The notes: generated from the letters alone by a model not told the origin. A stretch of DNA of 64,000 bases from Hippea jasoniae (GCF_000744435.1 NZ_JQLX01000014.1:109073-173072); one strand, 5' to 3'. Numbered from the stretch's first letter, positions 32,822-43,262 are shown. Made by a program: numbers and translations.

Positions 32822-34216
32822 ATGGTTGATTTTGATCGTTTTTCTTTGGCATTTGATGAAGGTTTTGATGGCATTGTGGATTATGAGGAGATTGAGGGTG
32901 ATCTTGATACTCCTGTCTCCATACTTGCCAGGCTGCTTGACCATGACAATCTGTTTCTGCTTGAGTCAGCCAAAGAGGATAAAACCTACAGCAGGTTTTC
33001 GTTTCTTGGATTTGATCCCGAAGATATTCTGCCTGTTTCAGGTTCTCAGATGTCGTTTAACAGCTACAGACTCTTTAAAACTGCCAATTTGGGTGATTTT
33101 TCTGGGGGATGGGTTGGCTGGTATGGCTTTGAGGCAGTGGAGCTTTTTGGTCTGTTGAGGAAACCTCTTACTAAAAAGCCATCGTCGTATGGCGTGTTTT
33201 TTAAGGTTGATAGGTTTTTGGTGTATGATAACTATACAAACAGGCTCTATGCAGCTGTTTGCTATTTTTTTGATAAAAATAAGCCGATTAATGAGAATTT
33301 TATCGAATTCAAAAACACCTTCTTTAAATTTCTGCAAAAGATAAAGACATTAAAAAACGGCTATACAGCAAAACAACAGAAAGCAACCTTAGAGGATTTT
33401 ATGTTTTCAAAAGATGAGTTTGTCAAGCATGTTGCATACATTGTTGATCAGCTAAACAACGGTGAGGCTCTGCAGGTTGTTTTGAGTAATTTTTTAAGCT
33501 TTAGCGGTATAGATCCGTTTGATTTTTACAGGAAATTGCGCCGCATTAATCCATCGCCATATATGTTTTATTTTAAAAACAGGGATTTAAAACTTGTGGG
33601 CTCATCACCTGAGATACACCTGCGCATAAGAAACAATGTTGCAACAATCAGACCCATAGCAGGCACAAAACCAAAAACAGACGACATTCAAAAAATCAAA
33701 CAACAACTGCTTGAGGATGCCAAAGAAAGGGCAGAGCATATCATGCTTGTTGACCTTGCACGAAACGACCTTGCAAGGATTGCACCAATTGGCAGTGTAT
33801 CTGTTACATCATTTATGAAACCTGAGGTTTATTCTCATGTTATCCACATTGTCTCGAATGTTGAAGCAGATATCAGGGATGATTTATCGCTTAACGATGT
33901 AATTGCAAGTAGCTTTCCTGCAGGTACATTAAGCGGTGCTCCAAAGGTTAGAGCGATTGAATTTATCGATGAGATTGAAACAAAACCCCGCCAGGCATAT
34001 GGCGGTTGCATCGGTTATGTGGGTTTTGATGGAAATGCCGATTTAGCCATTACAATCAGAACGGCCATTTTTGAGGGTGGCATAGCAAGGCTTCAGGCTG
34101 GTGCAGGCATTGTGGCTTACAGTAATCCAGAGAGTGAATATTTAGAAACTATAAATAAGCTAAAGGCTCTTTTAAGAGCAGGAGGTGTTGATGATAGTTT
34201 TGATAGACAATTATGA
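32822..34216 (+). CDS. trpE: Anthranilate synthase component I
   Basis: Chorismate plus ammonia (from TrpG) to anthranilate. The start is ATG 32822 after GGGAGGTG; the same frame is open upstream through the attenuator, but that extension is not coding. The chorismate-binding core is intact: SPYMFYFKNRDLKLVGSSPE, RPIAGTKP, DLARNDLARIA, SFPAGTLSGAPKVRA and GGCIGYVGFDG. 464 residues, normal size. First gene of a complete tryptophan operon controlled by the leader upstream; it overlaps trpG by 26 nt. Confidence 0.95.
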   Translation: MVDFDRFSLAFDEGFDGIVDYEEIEGDLDTPVSILARLLDHDNLFLLESAKEDKTYSRFSFLGFDPEDILPVSGSQMSFNSYRLFKTANLGDFSGGWVGWYGFEAVELFGLLRKPLTKKPSSYGVFFKVDRFLVYDNYTNRLYAAVCYFFDKNKPINENFIEFKNTFFKFLQKIKTLKNGYTAKQQKATLEDFMFSKDEFVKHVAYIVDQLNNGEALQVVLSNFLSFSGIDPFDFYRKLRRINPSPYMFYFKNRDLKLVGSSPEIHLRIRNNVATIRPIAGTKPKTDDIQKIKQQLLEDAKERAEHIMLVDLARNDLARIAPIGSVSVTSFMKPEVYSHVIHIVSNVEADIRDDLSLNDVIASSFPAGTLSGAPKVRAIEFIDEIETKPRQAYGGCIGYVGFDGNADLAITIRTAIFEGGIARLQAGAGIVAYSNPESEYLETINKLKALLRAGGVDDSFDRQL

Positions 34217-34766
34217 TTCTTTTACCTTTAACCTCTATTCATATTTAGGCTTTTTTGAGCAAATACGGGTTTTAAAGAATACTGAAAGCTTAAGCCTATT
34301 AAAAAACATCAGCGATTTGAAGGCTATAGTTATCTCACCCGGCCCTTCTCATCCAAAAAATGCAATGCTTAGTGTGGATGCTGTTGAATTTTTTGGTGGC
34401 AGGTTGCCGATCTTTGGCGTCTGTCTGGGTATGCAGGTTATAGGTTTTGTTTATGGATTTTCAATAAGAAGGGCAAAAACAGTTATGCACGGCAGGGTTG
34501 ATAAAATACAGATTATTGAAAATAGCGTGATTTTTGAGGGCATAAATGAAACATTTGATGCTACACGCTACCATTCGTTTGTTGTTGATGGTTCTGGGGA
34601 TGGGTTTAGCAAAACAGCAATCTCTTTGAGTGATAATGAAACTATGGCCATAGAAAATAGTAATCTAAAAATCTACGGCGTCCAGTTTCATCCGGAATCC
34701 TATACAACACAGTTCGGGCTGCAAATAGTAAAAAATTTTATAAAGGGGGTTTGTCATGTTGACTGA
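34191..34766 (+). CDS. trpG: Anthranilate synthase component II (glutamine amidotransferase)
   Basis: Provides ammonia from glutamine to TrpE. Class I amidotransferase of 191 residues: oxyanion region VISPGPSHP, catalytic Cys78 in FGVCLGMQ, and His/Glu in GVQFHPES. ATG 34191 is chosen by the GGAGG site 5 nt upstream and the standard MIVLIDNYDSFT start. It is not fused to TrpD. It could also serve 4-amino-4-deoxychorismate synthase (PabA role), as in some bacteria with one such gene. Confidence 0.94.
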   Translation: MIVLIDNYDSFTFNLYSYLGFFEQIRVLKNTESLSLLKNISDLKAIVISPGPSHPKNAMLSVDAVEFFGGRLPIFGVCLGMQVIGFVYGFSIRRAKTVMHGRVDKIQIIENSVIFEGINETFDATRYHSFVVDGSGDGFSKTAISLSDNETMAIENSNLKIYGVQFHPESYTTQFGLQIVKNFIKGVCHVD

Positions 34767-35760
34767 GGCTATTGGAAAACTAAAACTTAATGAGAATCTT
34801 GATTTTGATGAGGCTAAAACCGCATTTGAGGAGATTGTTTCTCAAAAAGCAAAGTCTGAGGATGTTGCAGAATTTTTGAGTTTACTTGCCGATAAAGGTG
34901 AAACAGCAGAGGAGATTGCAGCGGCTGTAAGTTGCTTAAAATCCCATGCTTTACTGGTCAATACGGGGTTTAATTTGCTTGATACATGTGGCACAGGTGG
35001 CGATGGCAAATCAACTTTCAATATATCTACGGCTTCTGCTATTGTTTGCAGTCTGTTTGTAAAGGTTGCAAAGCACGGCAACAGGGCTATTACATCAAAA
35101 AGCGGCTCAGCAGACCTGCTTAATGAGCTTGGCATTCCTACTCAATTGAAACCCGATGAAGCTTTAGAGTTTTTAAAGCGCAACGATTTTGTTTTTCTGT
35201 TTGCCCCTGTTTATCATCCTGCCGTTGGAGCTGTGGCAGAGGTTAGAAAACAATTAAAGAGAAGAACGATATTCAATCTCATTGGACCACTTCTAAATCC
35301 GTTTGAAGCAACATCACAGCTTATAGGCGTTTTTAGCAGGGAATTTCTGGCAAGGATGTTTGATGCAACAAGGATAATAGGTATGAAAAATGTATGCATG
35401 GTAAGCTCCTTTGACGGACTTGATGAGATAAGCATAGCCTCAAAGACAAAGTGCTTGATAAGGAAAAACGATGTTGAAGAAATGCTTGTATTTGACCCAG
35501 AGGAGTTAAATATATCGGGAAGCCTTGAAGATATAAAGGGTTTTGATGCAAAAACAAACGCAAAGCTGCTTATTGAAACATTTGAAGGGAAACATGAAAA
35601 ATTAGCAGACGCAATAGCCCTCAATGCTGCTTTTGCCCTGTTTGTTGCAGGTGTGGCCGAGTCTGTTGAGGAAGGCTTTAGAGTTGCAAAAGAGGCGATT
35701 ACAAAAGGTAAAGCCCTTGAAAAACTTTTGAGTCTGAGGATGAAAGATGAGGCTGCTTGA
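34756..35760 (+). CDS. trpD: Anthranilate phosphoribosyltransferase
   Basis: Transfers phosphoribose from PRPP to anthranilate. PRPP-binding motif DTCGTGGDGKSTFNIST, KHGNRAITSKSGSADLL and the anthranilate-site FLFAPVYHPA..RKQLKRRTIFNLIGPL regions are present. 334 residues, full length. It overlaps trpG by 11 nt and trpC by 14 nt. Confidence 0.95.
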   Translation: MLTEAIGKLKLNENLDFDEAKTAFEEIVSQKAKSEDVAEFLSLLADKGETAEEIAAAVSCLKSHALLVNTGFNLLDTCGTGGDGKSTFNISTASAIVCSLFVKVAKHGNRAITSKSGSADLLNELGIPTQLKPDEALEFLKRNDFVFLFAPVYHPAVGAVAEVRKQLKRRTIFNLIGPLLNPFEATSQLIGVFSREFLARMFDATRIIGMKNVCMVSSFDGLDEISIASKTKCLIRKNDVEEMLVFDPEELNISGSLEDIKGFDAKTNAKLLIETFEGKHEKLADAIALNAAFALFVAGVAESVEEGFRVAKEAITKGKALEKLLSLRMKDEAA

Positions 35761-36475
35761 GCAGATATTACAATACAAGAGAGAGCAAATAAATCACTTA
35801 ACTATCGATAAAAAACGCAATAGGCCCATTTTTAGGCTAAAGGATTTCTTTAAAGCGGGTCAGGTTAATATCATTGCAGAAATTAAACAGTCATCGCCTT
35901 CTTTTGGAGCGTTTAAAATCGACCCTTTTTATGTTGCAAATATATATCAGAAATATGCAAAAGGCATCAGTGTTTTAACAGATGATAGATTTTTTGGCGG
36001 TGGTTTTGAGCTTTTAGAAAAGCTTTCTGGCGTTAACCTGCCCATACTTGCCAAGGATTTTTTTATCGATAAAAAGCAGATCGATAAAGCCTATAGCTGC
36101 GGTGCAGATATTATTTTGCTCATTGTGAGGATTCTCGATAATGAAAAACTGCTTGAGCTTTACGATTATGCAATACAATTGGGTCTTGAGGTGCTTGTTG
36201 AGGTGCATTCTCTTGATGAACTTAAAAGGATAAAGCCGCTAAAGCCTGCTGTTGTTGGCATAAACAGTAGAGACTTGGATAGTCTTTCGATAAGCCTAAA
36301 AAGGGCAAAAACCATTCTTAAGAATGTAGATTTTGAATGCATTAAGGTTGCAGAAAGCGGCATTAAAACAAAAAAGGATATAGAATTTTTTGGAACTTCT
36401 GCAGATGGATTTTTAATAGGTGAGGCTTTGCTTGAAGGCGATGTTGAAGAGAAATTCAGGGAGTTTTTAGGATGA
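35747..36475 (+). CDS. trpC: Indole-3-glycerol-phosphate synthase
   Basis: TIM-barrel enzyme closing the indole ring. Signatures are IAEIKQSSPSFGAF with the catalytic Lys, LPILAKDFFIDKKQI with the second Lys, VEVHSLDEL, GINSRDL and VAESGIKT. 242 residues; separate from TrpF, which is encoded by the next gene (4-nt overlap). Confidence 0.94.
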   Translation: MRLLEQILQYKREQINHLTIDKKRNRPIFRLKDFFKAGQVNIIAEIKQSSPSFGAFKIDPFYVANIYQKYAKGISVLTDDRFFGGGFELLEKLSGVNLPILAKDFFIDKKQIDKAYSCGADIILLIVRILDNEKLLELYDYAIQLGLEVLVEVHSLDELKRIKPLKPAVVGINSRDLDSLSISLKRAKTILKNVDFECIKVAESGIKTKKDIEFFGTSADGFLIGEALLEGDVEEKFREFLG

Positions 36476-37044
36476 GGGTTAAATTTTGCGGAATGACTAA
36501 CCTTGAGGATGTTGGTTTTGCTGCCAAACTGGGTGTGGATTTTGTGGGTTTTGTTTTTTTTAAGAAAAGCAAGCGTTTTGTTGAGCCAGAAAAGGTAAAA
36601 CAGATCCTGTCAAGGCTTCATACAAAAGTAAAGACGGTTGGTGTTTTTGTTGGGCAGTCAAAAGATGAGATTGTTGATATTATGAATTATTGCATGCTTG
36701 ATTTTGCACAGGTTTATGAGGATTTTGATTTGCCTAATGCTATCAGGGTTTATCGCATTAAAGATAAACTGCCTGATGTTAAAAAGGATGGATTTATTCT
36801 GTTTGATTGTTATGTGGACTCTTTTGGCGGGGCAGGGAAAAGTTTTAACTGGGATTTGCTTGATGATGTTGATTTTAAAGACAGGCTTTTTGTTGCAGGA
36901 GGCATAAACGCTCAAAATGTTTTAAAGCTCAAAGAAATGGGTGTTTTTGGTGTTGATCTTGTAAGCTCAATTGAAGAGTATCCATCTAAAAAGAGTTTTA
37001 AAAAAATGGAAGAATTTATGAAGGCTGTTAGAGGTGAACAATGA
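36472..37044 (+). CDS. trpF: Phosphoribosylanthranilate isomerase
   Basis: TIM-barrel isomerase of 190 residues. The N terminus [14 protein letters not shown] has the catalytic Cys; [14 protein letters not shown] and the catalytic Asp segment FILFDCYVD follow; [11 protein letters not shown] and GVDLVSSIE bind the phosphate. It is slightly short relative to the usual 200-210. It overlaps trpC and trpB by 4 nt each. Confidence 0.93.
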   Translation: MRVKFCGMTNLEDVGFAAKLGVDFVGFVFFKKSKRFVEPEKVKQILSRLHTKVKTVGVFVGQSKDEIVDIMNYCMLDFAQVYEDFDLPNAIRVYRIKDKLPDVKKDGFILFDCYVDSFGGAGKSFNWDLLDDVDFKDRLFVAGGINAQNVLKLKEMGVFGVDLVSSIEEYPSKKSFKKMEEFMKAVRGEQ

Positions 37045-38210
37045 AGGGTTACTATGGTCAATACGGTGGTCGATTTGTTTCTGAGACATTAATAAGAGCG
37101 CTTGATGAGCTTGAAGATGCGTTCAAAGCATTTAAAAAAAACAAAGAGGCTATAAAAGATCTCAATTACTACCTTAAAAACTATGCTGGCAGGCCAACAC
37201 CGTTATATTTTGCCAGTCATTTAAGCAGGCATTTGGGTGTAACAGTTTTTTTAAAAAGGGAGGATCTGCTCCACAGCGGGGCTCATAAGATAAACAACAC
37301 ACTGGGTCAGATTGTGCTTGCCCGTTTTATGGGCAAAAATCGCATAATAGCAGAAACAGGTGCAGGTCAGCACGGTGTGGCAACAGCAACGGCAGCTGCT
37401 TTGTTTGGAATGAACTGCAAAATCTATATGGGTGAGATTGATGCGAAAAGACAGAAGCATAACCTTTTGAGAATGAAGCTTTTGGGCGCTGAGGTTGAAG
37501 TGGTTAAAAAAGGCTCAAAAACACTGAAGAGCGCCATTAACGAGGCTTTAAGGGATTGGGTCAAAAATGTCAAAACCACCCATTATTTGATTGGTTCTGT
37601 TGTCGGGCCTTATCCATTTCCCGAAATTGTGACATACTTTCAATCGGTTATATCAAAGGAGGCAAAAAGGCAGATTAAGAATTTTATTGGCAGGTTGCCT
37701 GATGCTGTTATTGCCTGCGTGGGTGGTGGAAGCAACGCAATGGGGATCTTTAATAATTTTGTAAAACATAGAGAAGTCAAACTCGTGGGTGTTGAGGCAG
37801 GTGGAAAAGGCTTAAAAGAAGGATTGCACTCAGCTACATTAACCAAAGGCAGGGCAGGAATTCTGCATGGCTGTCTAAGTTATCTTTTGCAGAATAGCGA
37901 TTGTCAGGTGGCAGATGTTCACTCAATTGCAGCAGGTCTTGACTATCCCGGTGTGGGGCCGATGCATAGTTTTTTTAAGGATACAGACAGAGTGGAATAC
38001 GGCGTTTGTTTTGATAATGAGGCTTTGGAAGCCTTTAGACTTTTAAGCAGGCTTGAGGGAATCATACCTGCACTTGAGAGCTCTCATGCTTTAGGTTGGC
38101 TTGTTAAAAATGCTGATAGATTTAAGAATCAAACGGTGATTATAAATCTTTCAGGCAGGGGCGATAAGGATCTGGGTATTATTGAAGATCTGGAGGAGAT
38201 AGATGTGTAA
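37041..38210 (+). CDS. trpB: Tryptophan synthase beta subunit
   Basis: PLP enzyme joining indole and serine. PLP Lys lies in [26 protein letters not shown] and the phosphate loop [12 protein letters not shown] are intact. The start [15 protein letters not shown] is typical of TrpB1, the form that complexes TrpA, rather than stand-alone TrpB2. 389 residues; it overlaps trpF and trpA. Confidence 0.96.
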   Translation: MKGYYGQYGGRFVSETLIRALDELEDAFKAFKKNKEAIKDLNYYLKNYAGRPTPLYFASHLSRHLGVTVFLKREDLLHSGAHKINNTLGQIVLARFMGKNRIIAETGAGQHGVATATAAALFGMNCKIYMGEIDAKRQKHNLLRMKLLGAEVEVVKKGSKTLKSAINEALRDWVKNVKTTHYLIGSVVGPYPFPEIVTYFQSVISKEAKRQIKNFIGRLPDAVIACVGGGSNAMGIFNNFVKHREVKLVGVEAGGKGLKEGLHSATLTKGRAGILHGCLSYLLQNSDCQVADVHSIAAGLDYPGVGPMHSFFKDTDRVEYGVCFDNEALEAFRLLSRLEGIIPALESSHALGWLVKNADRFKNQTVIINLSGRGDKDLGIIEDLEEIDV

Positions 38211-38907
38211 AATTGGCATATATCTTGTTTGCAACTATCCAGATAAGGATAGTTTTATAGAAAATGTAAAGATGTGCGAGCGCTATGGGATAGATTTTTT
38301 AGAGATAGGTTTGCCGTTTTCAGATCCTGTGGCAGATGGAGCTATAATAGAGAAGGCATCAAATGAGGCATTAAAGAGATATTCAGCTAATGATTTTTTT
38401 GAATCGATAAAAAAATCAAGAGAGATTTTTGATGGCAGGCTTTATATCATGACCTATGCAAATCTTGTTTTTGGCTGCGGTATAGAAACTTTTGCGCAAC
38501 GCTACAGGTTTATCGATGGTGTGATTATTGCAGATGTGCCGTTTGTAGAATCAGAAAGATTTAAAGCTGTTTTTGATAAGTTCGATACAGGCTTTGTGTA
38601 TTTTACAACACCAGAGAGCAGCTTTGAGACATTAAAAAAGATTAAACAAAAAACAAATGATTTTATCTATTTTGTTTCAATAAGGGGCACAACAGGCGGT
38701 GAGTTTGGCTTAGATGAAGATAGCATAGAGAGGTTAAAATTTTTAAAGGGTGCAAGGCACGGTGTTGTTGTGGGTTTTGGCATCAAGACAAAGGAGCATA
38801 TAAAGAAAGCCTGCAGTTATGCAGATGGTGTTGTGATAGGCAGCAGGGCTGTGGAGATGGCTCAAAAGGGTCAGTTTGAAAAGTTTTTGATCTCAATTAA
38901 ACAGTGA
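38203..38907 (+). CDS. trpA: Tryptophan synthase alpha subunit
   Basis: Cleaves indole-3-glycerol phosphate. Catalytic Glu34 in [15 protein letters not shown] and Asp in IIADVPF are present, with the phosphate-binding [10 protein letters not shown] and VVIGSRAVE. At 234 residues it is shorter than the usual 250-270, with a reduced N-terminal helix. It is the last gene of the trp operon; its final 15 nt overlap the convergent glycosyltransferase gene and no terminator is seen. Confidence 0.94.
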   Translation: MCKIGIYLVCNYPDKDSFIENVKMCERYGIDFLEIGLPFSDPVADGAIIEKASNEALKRYSANDFFESIKKSREIFDGRLYIMTYANLVFGCGIETFAQRYRFIDGVIIADVPFVESERFKAVFDKFDTGFVYFTTPESSFETLKKIKQKTNDFIYFVSIRGTTGGEFGLDEDSIERLKFLKGARHGVVVGFGIKTKEHIKKACSYADGVVIGSRAVEMAQKGQFEKFLISIKQ

Positions 38908-39912
38908 GTCTACATCGAGCCGATATTGATTAGATTCATTTATTGCAGCAGTTGACATTTCTTTTAGTTCATTAGCTTTTAAAGCCATCCTTTTTATGGC
39001 ATCTGCAAGGCTATTCTCATCAGGTGGGACCACGATGCTAAAGGATGGCTTTGCCACCTCTTTTAAGCATCCAACATCCGTGGTTATTATGGGTTTGGCT
39101 GTTTGTAAGAATTCAAAAAACACGCGTGGAATCACCTCACTATCTATGCTGCTTATAACTCCCACATCAAATCCGTTTACTATTTCGTTTATATCGGTTC
39201 TTTTTGTGTCAATTATTATAATTCTATCTTCAATATTATTTTGCTTTGCAATAGCTTTAAGTTGAGTGGTTTTTATTCCCTCCTCTCTGCCTATTATTAC
39301 AAGAAACGCATTGTGTATATCAGCCTTTGCAAAGGCTCTTATAAGCATATCAAAACCTTTGACCCTATCGAATCTTCCCACAGCACCAAATACAAAATAG
39401 CCATCAAGCCCAAGTCGCTCTTTTGCTTTTTTACCACCCTCCTGGGAGTAAAAAAATACAGGGTTATAGAAGTGTTGAAAAACAACGGTTTTTTCTGCAA
39501 TTGCTCTGAGAATAAAGCTTTTTAGGTAGTTACATGGAAGAATTAATTTATCGATACAGCCTGCTGGCGTTTTGAGTGTTTTTTGCTCACCAAAGATGCG
39601 ATACACTTGAAAATTCAGTGTCTTTTTTAACAGGCAGGCAAGCAGGGTTGCATCCCCTCTTATTGTAACAACTACTTCAGGATTTATGTTTTTGAGTGTT
39701 TCTTTTAGTGAGTTAAAACCAGAAAATGTTTTAAATGGATTTTTGTTTCTCAGTGCTTTGATGGTGTGGATGTGTTTGAATTTTTTTGCGACATAACTGT
39801 TTTCAACACCAACTAAAACGGCTGTGTGTTTTTTTAGATTCTGTGCAATTCTAAGAGAATAGCTTGTAAGAGCGCTATCCCAGATTTCATCAAGCACAAA
39901 GGCTATTTTCAT
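38893..39912 (-). CDS. Glycosyltransferase family 4-like protein
   Basis: 339 residues, GT-B fold. The C-terminal donor-binding half is clear: [27 protein letters not shown], and the loop [24 protein letters not shown], which occupies the E-x7-E position (GT4 retaining type). Probable envelope polysaccharide or LPS sugar transfer; substrate unknown. It is coupled to hisIE by a 4-nt overlap, and its 3' end overlaps trpA on the other strand by 15 nt. Confidence 0.82.
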   Translation of the reverse strand: MKIAFVLDEIWDSALTSYSLRIAQNLKKHTAVLVGVENSYVAKKFKHIHTIKALRNKNPFKTFSGFNSLKETLKNINPEVVVTIRGDATLLACLLKKTLNFQVYRIFGEQKTLKTPAGCIDKLILPCNYLKSFILRAIAEKTVVFQHFYNPVFFYSQEGGKKAKERLGLDGYFVFGAVGRFDRVKGFDMLIRAFAKADIHNAFLVIIGREEGIKTTQLKAIAKQNNIEDRIIIIDTKRTDINEIVNGFDVGVISSIDSEVIPRVFFEFLQTAKPIITTDVGCLKEVAKPSFSIVVPPDENSLADAIKRMALKANELKEMSTAAINESNQYRLDVDSLFN

Positions 39913-40610
39913 TGTCTTGTTTCTTTCTCAAACTTCCCTGATATGCCAAATCTTCGTGAGAGTTCCTCCAATACTGCCTCAGGTGGTAGCTCTTTTTGTG
40001 CAAATAAAACAAGCAGGTGAAATATTAAATCAGCAGCTTCATATACTATCTCGCTTTTTTCGTTGTTTTTTGCAGCTATTATAACCTCAGCAGTCTCCTC
40101 TGCCACCTTTTTTAAGATTTTATCATCGCCTGTCTTAAATAGGGTTGCTGTGTATGAGTTTTGCGGTAGTGTTTGTTTTCTTTCAAGTAAAAGATTGTAG
40201 ATTTTTCTTAAAATATCATGCTTTTCTTCAAGATCGTAAATTATATCATCACCCTCGATCACAGGGGCTATTTCTCTGATTGAGCCGCGGTAATATTCCC
40301 TGAAAAAGCAGCTTCTGTGGTTTGTGTGGCATGCAGCGCCTTTTTGTTCAACAACATACATCAGGGTATCCTCATCGCAATCAAACAGAATTCGCTTTAT
40401 CTTCTGCGTATGACCGCTTGTTTCGCCCTTTTTCCAGAGTTTTTGGCGGGATCTGGAAAAATAATGCGCAAAACCGGTTTCTATCGTTTTTTTTACCGCT
40501 TCTTTATTTGCCCAAGCAAGCATCAAAACCTCATTGTTGTAAAAATCCACTACAATGACCGGTATCAAGCCGCGATTGTCAAACTTTAACATATTCAAAA
40601 AATTTTCCAT
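39909..40610 (-). CDS. hisIE: Phosphoribosyl-AMP cyclohydrolase / phosphoribosyl-ATP pyrophosphatase
   Basis: Bifunctional enzyme for steps 2 and 3 of histidine synthesis. The HisI part (about 1-115) has [15 protein letters not shown] and the zinc Cys in FDCDEDTL and [13 protein letters not shown]. The HisE part (about 140-233) has the metal motif [13 protein letters not shown] and [13 protein letters not shown]. 233 residues. The rest of the his operon, apart from hisC at 11298, is not in the window. Confidence 0.95.
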   Translation of the reverse strand: MENFLNMLKFDNRGLIPVIVVDFYNNEVLMLAWANKEAVKKTIETGFAHYFSRSRQKLWKKGETSGHTQKIKRILFDCDEDTLMYVVEQKGAACHTNHRSCFFREYYRGSIREIAPVIEGDDIIYDLEEKHDILRKIYNLLLERKQTLPQNSYTATLFKTGDDKILKKVAEETAEVIIAAKNNEKSEIVYEAADLIFHLLVLFAQKELPPEAVLEELSRRFGISGKFEKETRQ

Positions 40611-40665
40611 TCTACAACCTCGCTTTTATACCAATATAAACATCTTTGAGTTGTATGTAAAGTAA

Positions 40666-40920
40666 TTAACCTGCGCCAAATGAGCAGGCATGCAGGTATG
40701 AATATCCGCCGTTTTTCTCTTTATATAGGCATTTTCTAATGGGTGCCTGCTTCGGGTTTGAAACAAGCAGGGTTTCTATGGCTTGGTTTATGCTGTTTAA
40801 ATCCAGATTGCGGTTAAAATTTTTTTGAATATGCTCCTGAATGTCTACCGCACTGAATGGTATTCTACCACGCTCATCAAGCTCTCTTGCAGTCTTTTCA
40901 ACAATCATCAAAATATCCAT
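40666..40920 (-). CDS. Small conserved-looking protein, unknown function
   Basis: 84 residues, soluble. The predicted helical pattern (IVEKTARELDERGRIPFSAVDIQEHI, then NSINQAIETLLV, then a KNGGYSYLH strand) could be a winged-helix-like fold, but no family is recognised. A strong AAGGAGGTGG ribosome site 3 nt before the ATG supports it as real. A minus-strand TTGACA lies at 40964-40969 with a poor -10, so the promoter is uncertain. It sits upstream of hisIE with a 55-nt gap. Confidence 0.6.
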   Translation of the reverse strand: MDILMIVEKTARELDERGRIPFSAVDIQEHIQKNFNRNLDLNSINQAIETLLVSNPKQAPIRKCLYKEKNGGYSYLHACSFGAG

Positions 40921-41193
40921 AAACCACCTCCTTTTTTTAGAAGGATATTTAAAAAGGTTTTTCTGTCAATACATTAGCAAAAATTGTGAGCAACTTTTTA
41001 AACGATATAAAAAGATAGATAGAGCAAAAGAAATAATGATGGGGACAATGACACACAAGGTATGCTTTATTGACATTACCTAAACTTTACTTTAGAATGC
41101 GCAATAGGTCCAAAATACAACTTGACACCACGTATGGAATTTATAAACAGAAAAAATGTTACGCTCTAAAGAAGAGGTTTTCGTATATAGGTG
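40921..41193. other. Intergenic region between divergent units
   Basis: Holds the leader of the minus-strand small gene, then AT-rich sequence with the promoter of the restriction-modification pair at 41070-41098. A second TTGACA at 41122-41127 is followed by TATAAA at only 14 nt and is unlikely to be functional. No ORF of substance. Confidence 0.6.
41070..41098 (+). promoter_or_regulatory. Promoter of the restriction-modification operon
   Basis: TTGACA (41070-41075), 17-nt spacer, TAGAAT (41093-41098), giving a leader of about 90 nt before the endonuclease gene. Confidence 0.68.
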
Positions 41194-42084
41194 ATGAGTA
41201 AAATGTTATGGAGTAAAGGTGAAGAATATAAGTTCTTTAAAAAAATACTTGAAATTGCCACTCCTGAACAGTTGTTATATTTGACAGAGGATGGGCGATA
41301 TTTAGCATATTGGCCTAAAAAATACAAAGGAAAGAAAACTACTTTACAAAGTAGAAATGCCTTTATTGGAAGTTATACCGAAAAATGGGTTAAAGATTTA
41401 TTAACTCCACTTGCAAAAGAATTGGATGCCCATGCTATCCATAATGTTGTTTGTGAGAAAATAGGGATTGGTGAGCGTTCTGCAGCAGATGTGGCAATAG
41501 TAAAGACTCCTCAACGCATACAGAAACCCGAAAATATTCTTCTCTTAGTAGAAGTGAAAATGTCCATTGTGTGGAATTGGGAATATATCCCAACTAATGG
41601 AGAGATAAAATGTATAGGTGATTATACAACGCATCAGGGAAATCCAGGATTATTGCGTTCTGATACAATGTTAAAAGCTATTGGAAAAAGCATAAATATA
41701 AGGGTTTCTGGGTATGAGTCTTCTAAAATTCCTATTGTGATTATAGGGAACACACCAATCACTAAGACATATTACAACAAGGTAGATTTTCTAAAAAAAG
41801 CGGGAATTATTCAGAGGTTTTATTCAGTAAATCCAAATCCTCTGGATAAACCAAACCTAAATGACATTAAAAGCACTCCCGAAAAAGGATTTTTAAGAAT
41901 AGACAAAATTAGTGAATTATATGATGACCTTCGCCGCATAATCAAGGAGGATAAAGAATTCTTTTCTTCCATGCTTCCAAAGAAAGAGCTTGGTAGAATT
42001 ATAGAAATAGCAAACAAAGAACCAACATACGAGAAAAAAGCAGAGAAATTTTTAAGACTGCTTCGGGGGATTGAAAATGAATAA
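41194..42084 (+). CDS. Probable type II restriction endonuclease
   Basis: 296 residues, of a restriction-enzyme-like class, assigned mainly by its coupled methyltransferase. A PD-(D/E)XK-like core is visible: AADVAIVKTPQ followed after a loop by ILLLVEVKMS, giving D...E-V-K. The rest is not recognisable. Base composition is distinctly AT-rich and adenine-heavy compared with the flanking his and hrb genes, suggesting lateral gain. It overlaps the methyltransferase gene by 8 nt from the preferred start. ATG 41203 is an alternative start. Confidence 0.7.
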   Translation: MSKMLWSKGEEYKFFKKILEIATPEQLLYLTEDGRYLAYWPKKYKGKKTTLQSRNAFIGSYTEKWVKDLLTPLAKELDAHAIHNVVCEKIGIGERSAADVAIVKTPQRIQKPENILLLVEVKMSIVWNWEYIPTNGEIKCIGDYTTHQGNPGLLRSDTMLKAIGKSINIRVSGYESSKIPIVIIGNTPITKTYYNKVDFLKKAGIIQRFYSVNPNPLDKPNLNDIKSTPEKGFLRIDKISELYDDLRRIIKEDKEFFSSMLPKKELGRIIEIANKEPTYEKKAEKFLRLLRGIENE

Positions 42085-43000
42085 AAAAAGAAAAAGTACA
42101 AAAACAAGTAAGTTCGGAGTGCCTGGCAGGATAAATCATGATTCCAGTGAATTTTATGCAAGTAGGTTATACGATGATTTTCCTACTGAGAGAAATGTCA
42201 AGTATGTAGAGAACTCTATTCCAAATGATTGTCTAAACAAAATTTTCTGCAAAAGTAGCGAAAATATGGAGGAGCTACCCGATAATAGCGTCCATCTGAT
42301 GGTTACTTCGCCCCCATATAACGTAGGAAAAGAATACGACCAAAATCTCTCTTTTAGGGAATATAGAGAGTTTTTAAAAAGAGTCTGGGAAGAAGTTTAT
42401 AGGGTCTTGGTCCCTGGCGGTAGGGTTTGTATAAATGTTGCTAATCTGGGAAGGAAACCATATATACCGCTTCACGCTTTTATAATTAAAGATATGTTAG
42501 ATATTGGGTTTCTTATGAGGGGGGAAATTATCTGGGATAAAGGGTCAAGCGCTAGTCCATCTACTGCATGGGGTAGCTGGTTATCTGCTAAAAACCCTAC
42601 TTTGAGAGACATTCATGAATACATCCTTGTTTTTTCAAAAGACACCTTTAAAAGAGAGAATCCCCAAAAAAGAGAAAGTACAATATCAAAGGAAGAATTT
42701 TTAGGGTTTACAAAAAGTGTATGGACCTTTCGGGCTGCTTCAGCCAGAAAAATAGGGCATCCTGCACCATTCCCCGAAGAATTACCATACAGATGCATTC
42801 AATTATATACCTTTAAAGGAGAGGTTGTTTTAGATCCATTTATGGGAAGTGGACAAACTGCAATAGCTGCTATAAAAACAGAAAGATATTATGTTGGCTA
42901 CGAAATAAACGAGGAATATGTAAAATTATCTGAAAAACAAATCAAAAATTTTCTACACAAACTCAAAACACCCACACTCTTTGATTATCTTGAAGAGTGA
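42077..43000 (+). CDS. DNA methyltransferase (SPPY type, N4-cytosine or N6-adenine)
   Basis: 307 residues. The catalytic motif IV is TSPPYNVGKEY, typical of N4-cytosine and some N6-adenine enzymes. The SAM-binding motif I is LDPFMGSGQTAIAA and lies near the C terminus, so the order (IV before I) is the beta class. ATG 42077 is chosen because CGGGGGA lies 6 nt upstream. The N terminus is very Lys-rich. It protects host DNA against the upstream endonuclease. Recognition site unknown. Confidence 0.88.
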   Translation: MNKKRKSTKTSKFGVPGRINHDSSEFYASRLYDDFPTERNVKYVENSIPNDCLNKIFCKSSENMEELPDNSVHLMVTSPPYNVGKEYDQNLSFREYREFLKRVWEEVYRVLVPGGRVCINVANLGRKPYIPLHAFIIKDMLDIGFLMRGEIIWDKGSSASPSTAWGSWLSAKNPTLRDIHEYILVFSKDTFKRENPQKRESTISKEEFLGFTKSVWTFRAASARKIGHPAPFPEELPYRCIQLYTFKGEVVLDPFMGSGQTAIAAIKTERYYVGYEINEEYVKLSEKQIKNFLHKLKTPTLFDYLEE

Positions 43001-43157
43001 AAGATGTGTAAGGAAAGTATTCCACCTCCCACTTGTAAATTTAGAATTAGAATGTTATTGCCTGTAAAACTCTTTTAAATTCTCTTTCAATAAATAAAAA
43101 ACAAAGAATAATTTATAAAAGGAATAAAGTAAAATTCTGACATCAAAAATTTATCTC

Positions 43158-43185
43158 TTGACAAATTTGAAATACTGATTATAAT
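43158..43185 (+). promoter_or_regulatory. Distal promoter P1 of the hrb-fprA-prx-ftn-dfx operon
   Basis: TTGACA (43158-43163), 16-nt spacer, TATAAT (43180-43185). Both hexamers match consensus exactly. Confidence 0.82.
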
Positions 43186-43233
43186 ATTTTGCAAATGAGA
43201 AAAATTTTCTTTAGGGGAGGTTGCTGGTGAAGT

Positions 43234-43262
43234 TGACAGTTTGGAATTAAAGAAGTATAAAA
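43234..43262 (+). promoter_or_regulatory. Proximal promoter P2 of the same operon
   Basis: TTGACA (43234-43239), 17-nt spacer, TATAAA (43257-43262), about 34 nt before the first ATG. Confidence 0.8.

Noticed and set aside
41036..41062. GGGGACAATGACACAC as a transposon or REP end
   Set aside because: Single short match to a vaguely remembered motif, with no partner copy in the window.
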